Positions 27,626 to 36,096 of a DNA stretch of 64,000 nt are shown piece after piece. Position 1 is the stretch's first letter. Each line of letters starts with the position of its first letter. The stretch is from JAWKJY01 sp041393535. GTDB taxonomy: Bacteria > Actinomycetota > Thermoleophilia > Gaiellales > Gaiellaceae. Under the pieces are notes generated by a model. It was not told where the DNA came from. It searched no databases and was given only the letters and a program-made list of their open reading frames with translations. Made by a program: the position numbers and the translations under genes. The stretch covers positions 62,001-126,000 of the forward strand of contig JAWKJY010000005.1 of the NCBI GenBank assembly GCA_041393535.1, in the 5' to 3' direction.

Positions 27626-29716
27626 CTACCCGGGCCGCACGGGCGCGTTCGTCGCGCAGTCCCAGTTCAGCCAGGCCGGCAGCGGCAGCCCGAGCGCGCA
27701 GCGGGAGCCGATGTTGACGTCCCTGATCCAGCGGTCGTTCGGGTCGAGCGACGCGGCGGTGATCGCGATGCGCAGCGCGAGCGCCGGGTCGTTCGCGACG
27801 CTCGCCTCGAAGATCGCCCACTCGCGGTAGACCTCCGGGTCGTTCGGCTGGAGCGCGACGGCGTTCTGGTACGCGATCCGGGCCAGGTCGGGCCGGCCGG
27901 CGGTGGTCTGCGCCTCCGCGAGCGCCCAGAGCGCGTCGACGGAGAGCGGGTCGAGCGAGGCCGCGCGCCGGGCCAGGCGCACCGCGTCGTTCGCGTGGCG
28001 GGACGCGTCGAAGGCGGTCGTCGCCTCGACGCTCGCCGAGACCGCGTCGTACGCCTGCGCGGTCGCCCGCTGCGAGAGCGGCGGCAGCGCGAGCGAGATC
28101 ACGAGCACGGCGAGCCAGGCGAGCGGGCCGACGACGAGCGCCGGCCGGGCCGGCCCGCGGATCGTCTCGCCGCCCGCGCCGAGCAGCGCGCCGGCCGCGA
28201 TCAGCGTCGGCCCGGTGACCGCGAGGAAGTCCCAGTCGAAGTCGAGCAGCCCGTGCACCGGGTAGGCGAGGACGACGAGCAGCAGCGCGAGGCCGGCCGC
28301 CCGCTCCCGCTCGGGCAGCCGGCGGAGCGTCCGCCACGCCGCGACGAGCCCGAGCACGAGGGCGCCGCCGAGCAGCGCCGCGCCGACGAGCCCCGTCTCC
28401 GAGAGGAACTGGAGCGGCAGGTTGTGCGGCTCGAGCACGAGCGTGTCGTCGTCGCGCTCGAGCCGGTGCATGATCCGGAAGGTCTCGGCGCCGCTCCCGA
28501 GCAGCGGGTGGTCGGCGAAGACGCGCGCCGCCTCGCCCCACCACGAGACGCGGTCGTTCGAGCTCGTGTCGCCGATCCGCGTGCCCGCATCGGACACCTG
28601 CTGCGGGTCGTTGAAGTCGCGGATCTTCTGCTCGACGTAGCCGAGCGGGTGGTCCTGCCGGCCGATCTGGACGCCGATCGCGACGAGGACGGCGAGCAGC
28701 GTCGCGAGCGCGGCGAGCCGCTCGAGCCGCCGCCGCCGGTCCGGCGCGAGCTCCAGGCGCGCCTCCCGGCGCGCGGCGACGACGGCGACGACGAACACGG
28801 CCGCGAAGGCCAGCCCGAGCGCGATCCCGAGGCTCCGGCCGGCCGAGGCGCGCGCGGCCTCCTCCTGCAGGTCCTGCGCGAGGCCGGGCTGCGAGAGCGC
28901 CCACGCGCCGACGACCAGCCCCGGGATGCCGCCGAGCGCGAGCACGGCGAACGACTCGAGCCGCCACGGCACGAGCGCGACCCAGCCGATCGCGACCAGG
29001 ATCGCGACGAGGATCCCGCCGCGCGAGCCGGTCAGCAGCAGCGCCGGGACGACGAGCAGGACGAGCCCGACCCCGAGCGCCCGGACGGCCGCCCGGTGCT
29101 CGCGCCGCGTCGCGAGCCAGAGCCCGAGCGGGATCCCGAAGGCGAGCAGCAGCGCGAGCGCGTTCCAGTAGCCGACCGGCGCGCGCAGGCGCGCGGCGCG
29201 CGCGCCGTCCTCGAACAGGCCCGGGTCGATCTTCCCCGCGAGCGCCCACGTGGTCGCCGCGGCGACGGTCAGCGCGAGCCCGCTGGCGACGACCCGCGTC
29301 GCCTGCGGCAGGAGCGAGCCGGCCGCGAAGCCGACGAGCAGCAGCCCGAGGTAGGCGAGCCCGCGGTTGAACGCGCCCCACGAGAGGTCGGGCCCGTACG
29401 ACCACGCGATCGAGCCGCCCAGCCAGGCGACGAGGAGCGCGAACAGCGTCAGCGACGCGAGCGCCGCCGGTCGTGCGCTCGGCCAGGGCGCCCGGCCCGC
29501 GACGGCGAGCGCGGCGATCACGGCGCAGACGCCGAGCGCGCCGCCGCCGATCCAGGGGACGGCGTCGTCGCTCGACCCGCCGCCCGCGAGCGCCGAGGCG
29601 CCGAGGAGCGTCCCGCCCGCGCACGCGAGGAGCAGACGGCCGCGGCGTGCGAGCGCCCTGCCGGCGGCGGCGGCCGTCGGGGGGATGACCGCGAGGCGCT
29701 CGCCGGCAGCAAGCAT
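27626..29716 (-). CDS. O-antigen ligase/Wzy-like membrane protein with TPR tail
   Basis: A 696-residue polytopic protein with about 12 helices and a large extracytoplasmic loop (SWWGEAARVFADHPLLGSG, then HNLPLQFLSETGLVGAALL), the hallmark of the Wzy_C/O-antigen ligase family that polymerises or transfers glycan chains. The C-terminal 120 residues look like TPR repeats (RRAASLDPLSVDALWALAEA; VALQPNDPEVYREWA). TACGGT lies 7 nt before ATG 29716, so the gene is probably leaderless. No other polysaccharide genes are adjacent. Confidence 0.85.
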   Translation of the reverse strand: MLAAGERLAVIPPTAAAAGRALARRGRLLLACAGGTLLGASALAGGGSSDDAVPWIGGGALGVCAVIAALAVAGRAPWPSARPAALASLTLFALLVAWLGGSIAWSYGPDLSWGAFNRGLAYLGLLLVGFAAGSLLPQATRVVASGLALTVAAATTWALAGKIDPGLFEDGARAARLRAPVGYWNALALLLAFGIPLGLWLATRREHRAAVRALGVGLVLLVVPALLLTGSRGGILVAILVAIGWVALVPWRLESFAVLALGGIPGLVVGAWALSQPGLAQDLQEEAARASAGRSLGIALGLAFAAVFVVAVVAARREARLELAPDRRRRLERLAALATLLAVLVAIGVQIGRQDHPLGYVEQKIRDFNDPQQVSDAGTRIGDTSSNDRVSWWGEAARVFADHPLLGSGAETFRIMHRLERDDDTLVLEPHNLPLQFLSETGLVGAALLGGALVLGLVAAWRTLRRLPERERAAGLALLLVVLAYPVHGLLDFDWDFLAVTGPTLIAAGALLGAGGETIRGPARPALVVGPLAWLAVLVISLALPPLSQRATAQAYDAVSASVEATTAFDASRHANDAVRLARRAASLDPLSVDALWALAEAQTTAGRPDLARIAYQNAVALQPNDPEVYREWAIFEASVANDPALALRIAITAASLDPNDRWIRDVNIGSRCALGLPLPAWLNWDCATNAPVRPG

Positions 29717-29723
29717 CCGGCTG

Positions 29724-29729
29724 ACCGTA
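29724..29729 (-). promoter_or_regulatory. -10 box TACGGT of leaderless O-antigen-ligase-like gene
   Basis: TACGGT on the minus strand, a 7-nt spacer, then ATG at 29716. Confidence 0.5.
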
Positions 29730-29868
29730 GCAGAGCCCCCCGGCCCGCTCCCGCCGCCTAACACTTCCTCCACAATCCCGTGCGACACTTGGCACGTTCC
29801 CGGGAACTTCCGCGCCCGCGGGGCCGTCTCAGGGGCGGGACTACCATGCGGGAGCAGCCGGTTCCATC

Positions 29869-30723
29869 GTGACGCGTCGTCGGATCAGCCAGGTCGCCGT
29901 CCTCGCCCTCGCGGGGCTCCTCGCGCTGCTCGCCGCCAGCGCGGTCGCCCGCGCAGGGGAGACGCCCTGCTGGGTCAAGGTGATCAACGACTGGCGAGCA
30001 GACCGCCAGATTGCGACCACTTATCCGATCTCCTGCTACTCGGACGCGATCAAGCAGTTGAGCTCCTATCCCGACCTCGGCAGTTACTCGACGTTCGAGG
30101 ACGACGTCCGTCGCGCTCGGCAGGCGGCGATCGCGGCGCAGAGGAAGTCGCAGACCCCGGCCCCAAGCCCGACGCCCGCGCCGAGTCCGACTCCGGCGCC
30201 GAGCCCGGCCCCCTCACCGAGCCCGACGCCCGCGCCCAGCCCGACCCCGGTCGAGCCGCCGCCCTCCGACGGGCTCCCGCCCGTGGAGACGGCCCCGACG
30301 GACACGGCGCCGCTGCCGATCGAGCCGATCCCGGGCGAGAGCGTCCCCGGCGACACCGCGCCGCTGCCGACGGATCCCACCCCGACCGAGACCGACGCGG
30401 CGACCCCGCTCGGCGGCGGGGACGACGAGGGCGGCGCGCCCGCCGAGCCGGCGCCGGCGCCAAGCGCGGCCGGCCCGATCAACGGCTTCTTCGACAGCTC
30501 AGCGCCCGCCGACGTGAGTGATGTCCCGCTCGCCCTGATCGTCCTCTGCGCCGTCGCGGGCGCGCTCGCGCTCGCCGGCGCGTCGGTCGTCGGCTGGCGC
30601 GCCTACCAGGCCCGGCGCCTCGACATCCGCCCGATCCCGGGCCCGGTGGGCGAGCCGCCGCTCGAGACGCCCACCGAGCTGCTCCGGGACGGCCTCCGCC
30701 GCACGCGCCCGCCGACGGGCTAG
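29869..30723 (+). CDS. Secreted Pro-rich membrane-anchored protein, unknown function
   Basis: A 284-residue protein: signal peptide (MTRRRISQVAVLALAGLLAL, cleavage after ARA-G), a small Cys-containing N-terminal region (GETPCWVKVINDW, two cysteines about 22 residues apart that could form a disulfide), a stalk of PAPSPTP heptad-like repeats, a Thr/Pro/Gly-rich region, one C-terminal transmembrane helix (VPLALIVLCAVAGALALAGA) and a short basic cytoplasmic tail. It looks like a wall-spanning surface protein. The GTG start at 29869 is fixed by the signal peptide. No homologue recognised. Confidence 0.75.
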   Translation: MTRRRISQVAVLALAGLLALLAASAVARAGETPCWVKVINDWRADRQIATTYPISCYSDAIKQLSSYPDLGSYSTFEDDVRRARQAAIAAQRKSQTPAPSPTPAPSPTPAPSPAPSPSPTPAPSPTPVEPPPSDGLPPVETAPTDTAPLPIEPIPGESVPGDTAPLPTDPTPTETDAATPLGGGDDEGGAPAEPAPAPSAAGPINGFFDSSAPADVSDVPLALIVLCAVAGALALAGASVVGWRAYQARRLDIRPIPGPVGEPPLETPTELLRDGLRRTRPPTG

Positions 30724-30873
30724 TCGGCCGGCGCCGGGTCCCCGGACCTGAATCCGGCTCCCCGGCAGGGCCCGCAGCCTTCCGTCCGACGCCCTCTCTA
30801 CCTTCCAGGACCCCCCTCCGGCCCCCGCCGCGGAGGGCAGAATGAGAGAGCCCAGGTCGAGGAGAGAAGAGGC

Positions 30874-33627
30874 ATGGCAGAGCTGACCCGCACCGCACCC
30901 CAGATCGACGAGGAAGCCCTCCGCAACATCGTTGTCGACGCGGCCCGCGCATGCGGCGTCAAGCGCTACTTCACCATCCCCGGCCGGGACCCGTTCGACG
31001 AGATCGAGTGGGAGATCCGCGACGCCCACATCCCGGGCAAGGACGGCCCCGCCTTCGAGCAGCGCGGCGTCGAGTTCCCGAAGTTCTGGTCGCAGACGGC
31101 CACGAACATCGTCGCCCAGAAGTACTTCCGCGGCCGCCTCGGCTCGCCCGAGCGCGAGTCGAGCGTGCGCCAGATGATCGGCCGCGTCGTCGACACGATC
31201 TCCGGCTGGGGCCGCGACGGCGGCTACTTCGCCGACGACGAGGAGGCGGACACCTTCGAGGCCGAGCTGAAGGCGATCCTCGTCAACCAGCTCGCCTCGT
31301 TCAACTCGCCGGTCTGGTTCAACGTCGGCTTCGAGGAGAGGCCGAAGTGCTCGGCCTGCTTCATCCTCTCGATCCAGGACTCGATGGACTCGATCCTCGA
31401 CTGGATCCGCCGCGAGGGCGTCATCTTCCGCGGCGGCTCGGGCTCGGGCGTCAACCTCTCGCGCCTGCGCTCCTCGCACGAGCAGCTCTCGAAGGGCGGC
31501 CACGCCTCCGGCCCCGTCAGCTTCATGCGGGGCGCCGACGCCTCCGCGGGCACGATCAAGTCGGGCGGCAAGACCCGCCGCGCGGCCAAGATGGTCGTCC
31601 TCGACGTCGACCACCCGGACGTCGAGGAGTACATCTGGTGCAAGGCCAACGAGGAGGAGAAGGCGCGCGTCCTCCGCGAGGCCGGCTACGACATGAGCCT
31701 CGACAGCCCGCACTGGGCGTCGATCCAGTACCAGAACGCGAACAACTCGGTCCGCGTCACGGACGCGTTCATGGAGTCGGCCGCGGCGGGCAAGCCGTGG
31801 AACCTGACCGCCCGCACCGACGGCACGGTCGTCAAGACCGTCGACGCACGCGACCTGCTCCGCCAGATCGCCGACGCGGCGTGGCGCTGCGCCGACCCGG
31901 GCGTCCAGTACGACACGACGATCAACGCGTGGCACACCTGCCCGAACTCGGGTCGGATCAACGCCTCGAACCCGTGCTCCGAGTACATGCACATCGACGA
32001 CTCGGCGTGCAACCTCGCGTCGCTGAACCTGATGAAGTTCCGCCGCGAGGACGGCGAGCTCGACGTCGAGGCCTTCACGCACGCGTGTGACACGGTGTTC
32101 CTCGCGCAGGAGATCGTCGTCGGCTACTCGAGCTACCCCACGCCCGAGATCGAGCGGAACGCGCGGGCGTACCGCCAGCTCGGCCTCGGCTACGCGAACC
32201 TCGGCGCGCTCCTGATGGCGCGCGGCCTGCCCTACGACTCGGACGAGGGCCGCGCCTACGCCGCCGCGATCACCGCGCTGATGACCGGTCGCGCGTACCG
32301 CAAGTCGTCGGAGATCGCGAGCCGCATGGGCCCGTTCGCGGGCTACCGCCCGAACGCCGCCGCGATGGTCGGCGTGATGGCGAAGCACCGCGCGGCCGTC
32401 GGCAACATCGAGAACGCCCACACCGTCCCGGGCGACCTGCTCGGCGCCGCCCGGCGCGCGTGGGACGACGTCCTCGACCTCGGCGAGGTGCACGGCTACC
32501 GCAACGCGCAGGCGACCGTGCTCGCGCCCACCGGGACGATCAGCTTCATGATGGACTGCGACACGACGGGGGTCGAGCCCGACTTCTCGCTCGTCAAGTC
32601 GAAGAAGCTCGTCGGCGGCGGCGAGATCACGATCGTCAACCGCACGGTCCCGATGGCCCTCGACAAGCTCGGCTACGCGCCGAAGGAGGTCGACGAGGTC
32701 GTCGCGTACATCGACGAGCGCAACACGATCGTCGGCGCCCCGCACGTGAAGACGGAGCACTACCCGATCTTCGACTGCGCGATCGGCGACCGCGCGATCC
32801 ACTACATGGGCCACGTCCGGATGATGGGCGCCGTCCAGCCGTTCATCTCGGGCGCGATCTCGAAGACCGTGAACATGCCCGAGTCCGTCACGGTCGACGA
32901 CGTCGCGGGCCTCTACATGGACGCGTGGAAGCTCGGCGTCAAGGCGATCGCGATCTACCGCGACAACTGCAAGGTCGCCCAGCCGCTCTCGTCGAAGGGC
33001 TCGGATGCCGGCGCCGGCGTCGCGGCGCCGACGAAGGTCGACCGCCGCCGCCTGCCGGACGACCGCACCGAGGTCGGCCGCAAGTTCCGCGTCGGCGACT
33101 ACGAGGGCTACATCCACGTCGGCCTCTACGAGGACGGCCAGCCCGGCGACATCTTCGTCGACATCGCCAAGGAGGGCACGACCCTCGCGGGCATGGTCAA
33201 CTCGCTGATGATCTCGGTCTCGCTCGGCCTCCAGCACGGCGTGCCGCTCGAGGTCTACGTCTCGAAGTTCGCCCACATGCGCTTCGAGCCGTCGGGCCCG
33301 ACGAACGACCCGGACATCCGCGTCGCCAAGTCGCTCGTCGACTACATCTTCCGCTGGATGGGGAAGAAGTTCCTCGACATCGACACGCAGCAGGAGCTCG
33401 GGATCATGAGCCCCGAGGTCCGCTCGCGCCTCGCCGAGGCCTACGCCGAGGGCAGCGAGGGCTTCGCCGCGACGGCCCAGCCCGCCGCCCCGATCGTGCC
33501 CGGCCAGGCCGCCCTCTTCAACGCCTGGGAGGACGCGGTCGAGTGCGCGAAGTGCGGCGGCCGGATGGTCCGCACCGGCAGCTGCTACACGTGCCGCGAC
33601 TGCGGCCAGAACACCGGGTGTAGCTAG
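30874..33627 (+). CDS. nrdJ: Vitamin B12-dependent (class II) ribonucleotide reductase
   Basis: A 917-residue adenosylcobalamin-dependent RNR that reduces ribonucleotides to deoxyribonucleotides independently of oxygen. Segments include FNSPVWFNVG, RGGSGSGVNLS, NPCSEYMHIDDSACNLASL (radical/active-site region), LAPTGTISFMMDCDTTG and a TSCLK-type downstream domain. The C-terminus has paired cysteines CAKCGGRMV...CYTCRDCGQNTGCS, for re-reduction or zinc binding. ATG 30874 follows GAGGAGAG. No class I genes or nrdR are in the window, and no cobalamin riboswitch was recognised in the 150-bp leader. Confidence 0.96.
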   Translation: MAELTRTAPQIDEEALRNIVVDAARACGVKRYFTIPGRDPFDEIEWEIRDAHIPGKDGPAFEQRGVEFPKFWSQTATNIVAQKYFRGRLGSPERESSVRQMIGRVVDTISGWGRDGGYFADDEEADTFEAELKAILVNQLASFNSPVWFNVGFEERPKCSACFILSIQDSMDSILDWIRREGVIFRGGSGSGVNLSRLRSSHEQLSKGGHASGPVSFMRGADASAGTIKSGGKTRRAAKMVVLDVDHPDVEEYIWCKANEEEKARVLREAGYDMSLDSPHWASIQYQNANNSVRVTDAFMESAAAGKPWNLTARTDGTVVKTVDARDLLRQIADAAWRCADPGVQYDTTINAWHTCPNSGRINASNPCSEYMHIDDSACNLASLNLMKFRREDGELDVEAFTHACDTVFLAQEIVVGYSSYPTPEIERNARAYRQLGLGYANLGALLMARGLPYDSDEGRAYAAAITALMTGRAYRKSSEIASRMGPFAGYRPNAAAMVGVMAKHRAAVGNIENAHTVPGDLLGAARRAWDDVLDLGEVHGYRNAQATVLAPTGTISFMMDCDTTGVEPDFSLVKSKKLVGGGEITIVNRTVPMALDKLGYAPKEVDEVVAYIDERNTIVGAPHVKTEHYPIFDCAIGDRAIHYMGHVRMMGAVQPFISGAISKTVNMPESVTVDDVAGLYMDAWKLGVKAIAIYRDNCKVAQPLSSKGSDAGAGVAAPTKVDRRRLPDDRTEVGRKFRVGDYEGYIHVGLYEDGQPGDIFVDIAKEGTTLAGMVNSLMISVSLGLQHGVPLEVYVSKFAHMRFEPSGPTNDPDIRVAKSLVDYIFRWMGKKFLDIDTQQELGIMSPEVRSRLAEAYAEGSEGFAATAQPAAPIVPGQAALFNAWEDAVECAKCGGRMVRTGSCYTCRDCGQNTGCS

Positions 33628-33652
33628 TCATGATCGATCGGTCGCCCTCTTG

Positions 33653-34582
33653 GTGACCGTGGACATCGAGCCGCTGAAGATGACGCTTGGCGAACATTTC
33701 GGTTACGTAATTCAGGCAGACGCGGTCGACGTATTGCCACGTCTTCCCGGTGACCTTTTCCAGTTGATATACATCGATCCTCCGTTTAATACTGGCAAGA
33801 CGCAGGAACGCAAGGTGTTGAAGACGGTGCGCTCAGATGACGGAGATCGCGTTGGATTTCAGAACAACAGGTACCAGACGACTGAGTTGTCGCGTATGGG
33901 ATATCTCGATAGGTACGACGACTACTTGGGGTTCATCGGTCCGAAACTCGAGCAAGCACGAAGAGTATTGCGTCAGGATGGAACTCTCTATCTACATCTC
34001 GATTATCGAGAGGCGCATTACTGCAAGATCGCGTTAGATGAAATTTTTGGACGAGACTGCTTTCTCAACGAGATTATTTGGGCATATGACTATGGAGGCA
34101 GGGGAAGGAATCGGTGGCCCCAGAAGCATGACACGATTCTTGTCTATGTAAAGGAAGCTGGCCGTCATTACTTCGATCAAGACAGCATTGATCGCATTCC
34201 ATATATGGCCCCGGGGCTCGTGAGCGCCGAGAAGCGAGAGCGCGGCAAGTTGCCGACCGACGTTTGGTGGCACACCATCGTGCCGACGAATGGAAAAGAA
34301 AAGACCGGATACCCGAATCAGAAGCCGGAAGGCATCCTTACCCGCATAATCCAGGCTTCGTCTCAGCCTGGTGAGCTAGTACTTGACTTCTTTGCGGGTT
34401 CGGGGACAACCGGTGCCGTGGCTCGAAGGCTCGGCCGGAAGTTCGTATTGGTTGATCATAGTCGGGATGCGACCGCTGTCATAGCACAACGAATTGGGTA
34501 TGAAGACATCGCATACATCGATGTCCAGGGTAGACCGCTGGCCGAAGTTGCGCGTGCCGGTGAGGTCGCCACGCTCTTCTAG
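33653..34582 (+). CDS. Type II DNA methyltransferase (beta-class, N6-adenine-like)
   Basis: A site-specific DNA methyltransferase of about 309 residues. Motif IV DPPF comes first (about residues 42-45), followed by the target-recognition region (YDYGGRGRNRWPQKHD), and motif I FAGSGTTG comes late (about 247-254); this order defines the beta class, and DPPF favours N6-adenine. The DNA is clearly less GC-rich, with AT-ending codons unlike both neighbours, so it was acquired horizontally. Start GTG 33653, or TTG three bases earlier. Its stop interlocks (CTAG) with the convergent nuclease gene, making a type II R-M pair. Confidence 0.9.
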   Translation: MTVDIEPLKMTLGEHFGYVIQADAVDVLPRLPGDLFQLIYIDPPFNTGKTQERKVLKTVRSDDGDRVGFQNNRYQTTELSRMGYLDRYDDYLGFIGPKLEQARRVLRQDGTLYLHLDYREAHYCKIALDEIFGRDCFLNEIIWAYDYGGRGRNRWPQKHDTILVYVKEAGRHYFDQDSIDRIPYMAPGLVSAEKRERGKLPTDVWWHTIVPTNGKEKTGYPNQKPEGILTRIIQASSQPGELVLDFFAGSGTTGAVARRLGRKFVLVDHSRDATAVIAQRIGYEDIAYIDVQGRPLAEVARAGEVATLF

Positions 34583-35133
34583 TTCGATGCGCTCGGGCGG
34601 TCCTGGCGGTCCGCGGTGCGCGCTCTTCCGTCGATCGGCATGCCCGCGACGAGCGCTCTTACCTTTGCAAGTGACTGCATGGCCAGATCTCTGGATTGTT
34701 GGAGCACATCGTCCATCGCGTCGCGGAGCGCTGCATGTTGTGCTCCGTCTTGAATGGCCCGAATAGCGTACTCCTTCAAGAGGCTGCGATCCGAAATCCG
34801 ATAGGCGTCGAGTTGCCGGATGCTGAGTGTTGCGGACTCGAACGGGTTCTCCGTGTGCTGGCCGCGCGCCTTGCGACTCACGAGCGCGACCACGCGGCTA
34901 GCGGGGACTACGTACCAGGTGTCGGCTGGAACGTAGTAGACAACCAGCGGTATGAACTTGACGGCCCGAACCTGGTTGAGTGTTGTAGAGGTTGCGCGCT
35001 TGATCTCGATCGGTGTTCCTTCCAGGACGCAGTCGCCCTGCGCCGCCCGTGCCGGGCGATGTGCGCCTGTTAGTCGGATGAATTCCTCTTCCGCGCTTCT
35101 CCCGCCGCCACTGATGCCAAATGTCTCGGTCAT
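34579..35133 (-). CDS. Putative type II restriction endonuclease (PD-(D/E)XK)
   Basis: A 184-residue protein. The core reads GDCVLEGTPIEIKRATSTT: Asp34, then Glu43-Ile-Lys45, a PD-(D/E)XK nuclease signature, followed by WYVVPASRVV, a strand-helix typical of nucleases in this fold. The C-terminal third is helical. The pairing, overlap and shared low GC with the methyltransferase support the R-gene call; the recognition site is unknown. TATAAC sits 8 nt before ATG 35133, the only near-consensus -10 in the window, and there is no Shine-Dalgarno. Confidence 0.75.
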   Translation of the reverse strand: MTETFGISGGGRSAEEEFIRLTGAHRPARAAQGDCVLEGTPIEIKRATSTTLNQVRAVKFIPLVVYYVPADTWYVVPASRVVALVSRKARGQHTENPFESATLSIRQLDAYRISDRSLLKEYAIRAIQDGAQHAALRDAMDDVLQQSRDLAMQSLAKVRALVAGMPIDGRARTADRQDRPSASN

Positions 35134-35141
35134 GGCGGGCT

Positions 35142-35147
35142 GTTATA
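35142..35147 (-). promoter_or_regulatory. -10 box TATAAC of restriction gene
   Basis: TATAAC on the minus strand lies 8 nt before ATG 35133, suggesting a leaderless nuclease mRNA from an AT-rich promoter carried by the island. The 210 bp between this gene and the CDGSH gene hold no other recognised feature except the terminator hairpin at 35305. Confidence 0.5.
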
Positions 35148-35304
35148 CCAGGCACGTAGCCTCCGGATCGAGGGCGGTGCAGCGCCAGCCGCGGGCCGTG
35201 TCATCTGGGCCATGGAGCGTAGGGCGAGCAGCTGCGGCTCCTTTGCAGCCGTGATCAAGTCGGGCCGGTAGACGAGCCCGTCGGCTGCTCGCTCGATGCG
35301 CGCG

Positions 35305-35332
35305 ATGCGGCGGCCGCACCCGGCCGCCGCAT
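35305..35332 (-). terminator. Perfect 12-bp GC hairpin after CDGSH gene
   Basis: ATGCGGCGGCCG (35305-35316) and CGGCCGCCGCAT (35321-35332) with a CACC loop, 12 nt beyond the stop of the CDGSH gene. No U-tract. Confidence 0.7.
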
Positions 35333-35343
35333 GCGCCAGGCCC

Positions 35344-35996
35344 CTACTCGGTCGTGAACCCGATCGACTTGTGCGTGCCGTCGCAGAACGGCTTCTTGCT
35401 CGACTCGCCGCAGCGGCACAGCGCTGCCTTGTCGCCCTGCCAGGTGCGCAGGCCGTGGCCGGTGACGAGGGTCAGGTTGCCGCGGACGAGGATCGGGCCG
35501 TCCGGGAGCGGCTCGAGCTCGAGCGGGCCGCCGGTCGACTCCAGGGTCGTGCCGGCGTCGCCGATCGCGCCGCGGTCGTCGAAGCGGGCCTCCTCGTGCG
35601 TGCCGTCGCAGAACGGCTTGGCCTTGGACTTGCCGCAACGGCAGAGCGCGACACGGGTCGCGATCCCGGGCATGTCGTCGGGCGCGCCGAGCAGGCGCAG
35701 GTCGCCGCGGACGTAGAGCGGGCCGCAGTTCGCGACGACGACGGTGTTCTCGGCGGGCGGCGCCTCGGCGGGGCCGCCGTCCTTGCGGTGCGCGACGATC
35801 GCCCCGGTCGGGCAGCGGGCGACGACGGCCGCGACCTCGTCGGCGGGGAGCAGGTCGGGCTGGCCCACGGGTTGCGCCCCTTCTGGAAAAGCGCGCCCGT
35901 CGCGCGCGTGCACTCGCCGACGTGGATGCAGAGCCGCCGATCCCACGTCACGTCGACCGCCTCGCCGCCGTACGCGTAGACGTCCTTGCCGCTCAT
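35344..35996 (-). pseudogene. 4Fe-4S (Fer4_19) plus double-CDGSH protein, frameshifted
   Basis: About 217 residues if repaired. The ATG at 35996 follows GGGGAGGAGG. The N-terminal divergent 4Fe-4S domain starts VDVTWDRRLCIHVGECTRAT and reaches FQKGRNPW; homology then resumes in the next frame as QPDLLPADEVAAVVARCPTGA. One C missing from GGCCCAG near 35857-35867 restores the frame and 218 whole codons. The second half has two CDGSH iron-sulfur motifs, CRCGKSKAKPFCDGTH and CRCGESSKKPFCDGTH, each binding a 2Fe-2S cluster. Likely an electron carrier or redox sensor. Probably intact in the organism. Confidence 0.85.
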
Positions 35997-36056
35997 CGCG
36001 CCTCCTCCCCGGGGTGCCTGGCTGGTGCGCGAATCCTGCCGGTCCGGGACGGAGCT

Positions 36057-36088
36057 GCGCCGGCGGCCCGCCTGCGGGCCGCCGGCGC
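36057..36088 (-). terminator. Perfect 14-bp GC hairpin between methyltransferase and CDGSH gene
   Basis: GCGCCGGCGGCCCG (36057-36070) and CGGGCCGCCGGCGC (36075-36088) around CCTG. It follows the last recognisable methyltransferase homology and precedes the CDGSH ribosome site, so it probably terminates or attenuates transcription between them. Confidence 0.6.
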
Positions 36089-36096
36089 GTGCGCGC

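Noticed and set aside
30724..30873. Possible cobalamin riboswitch before the B12-dependent RNR
   Set aside because: No B12-box-like GCCACTG core or supporting stems were found in the 150-bp leader.
33640..35160. R-M island as part of a larger phage or defence island
   Set aside because: Only the two R-M genes have altered composition; neighbours on both sides are ordinary chromosomal genes.
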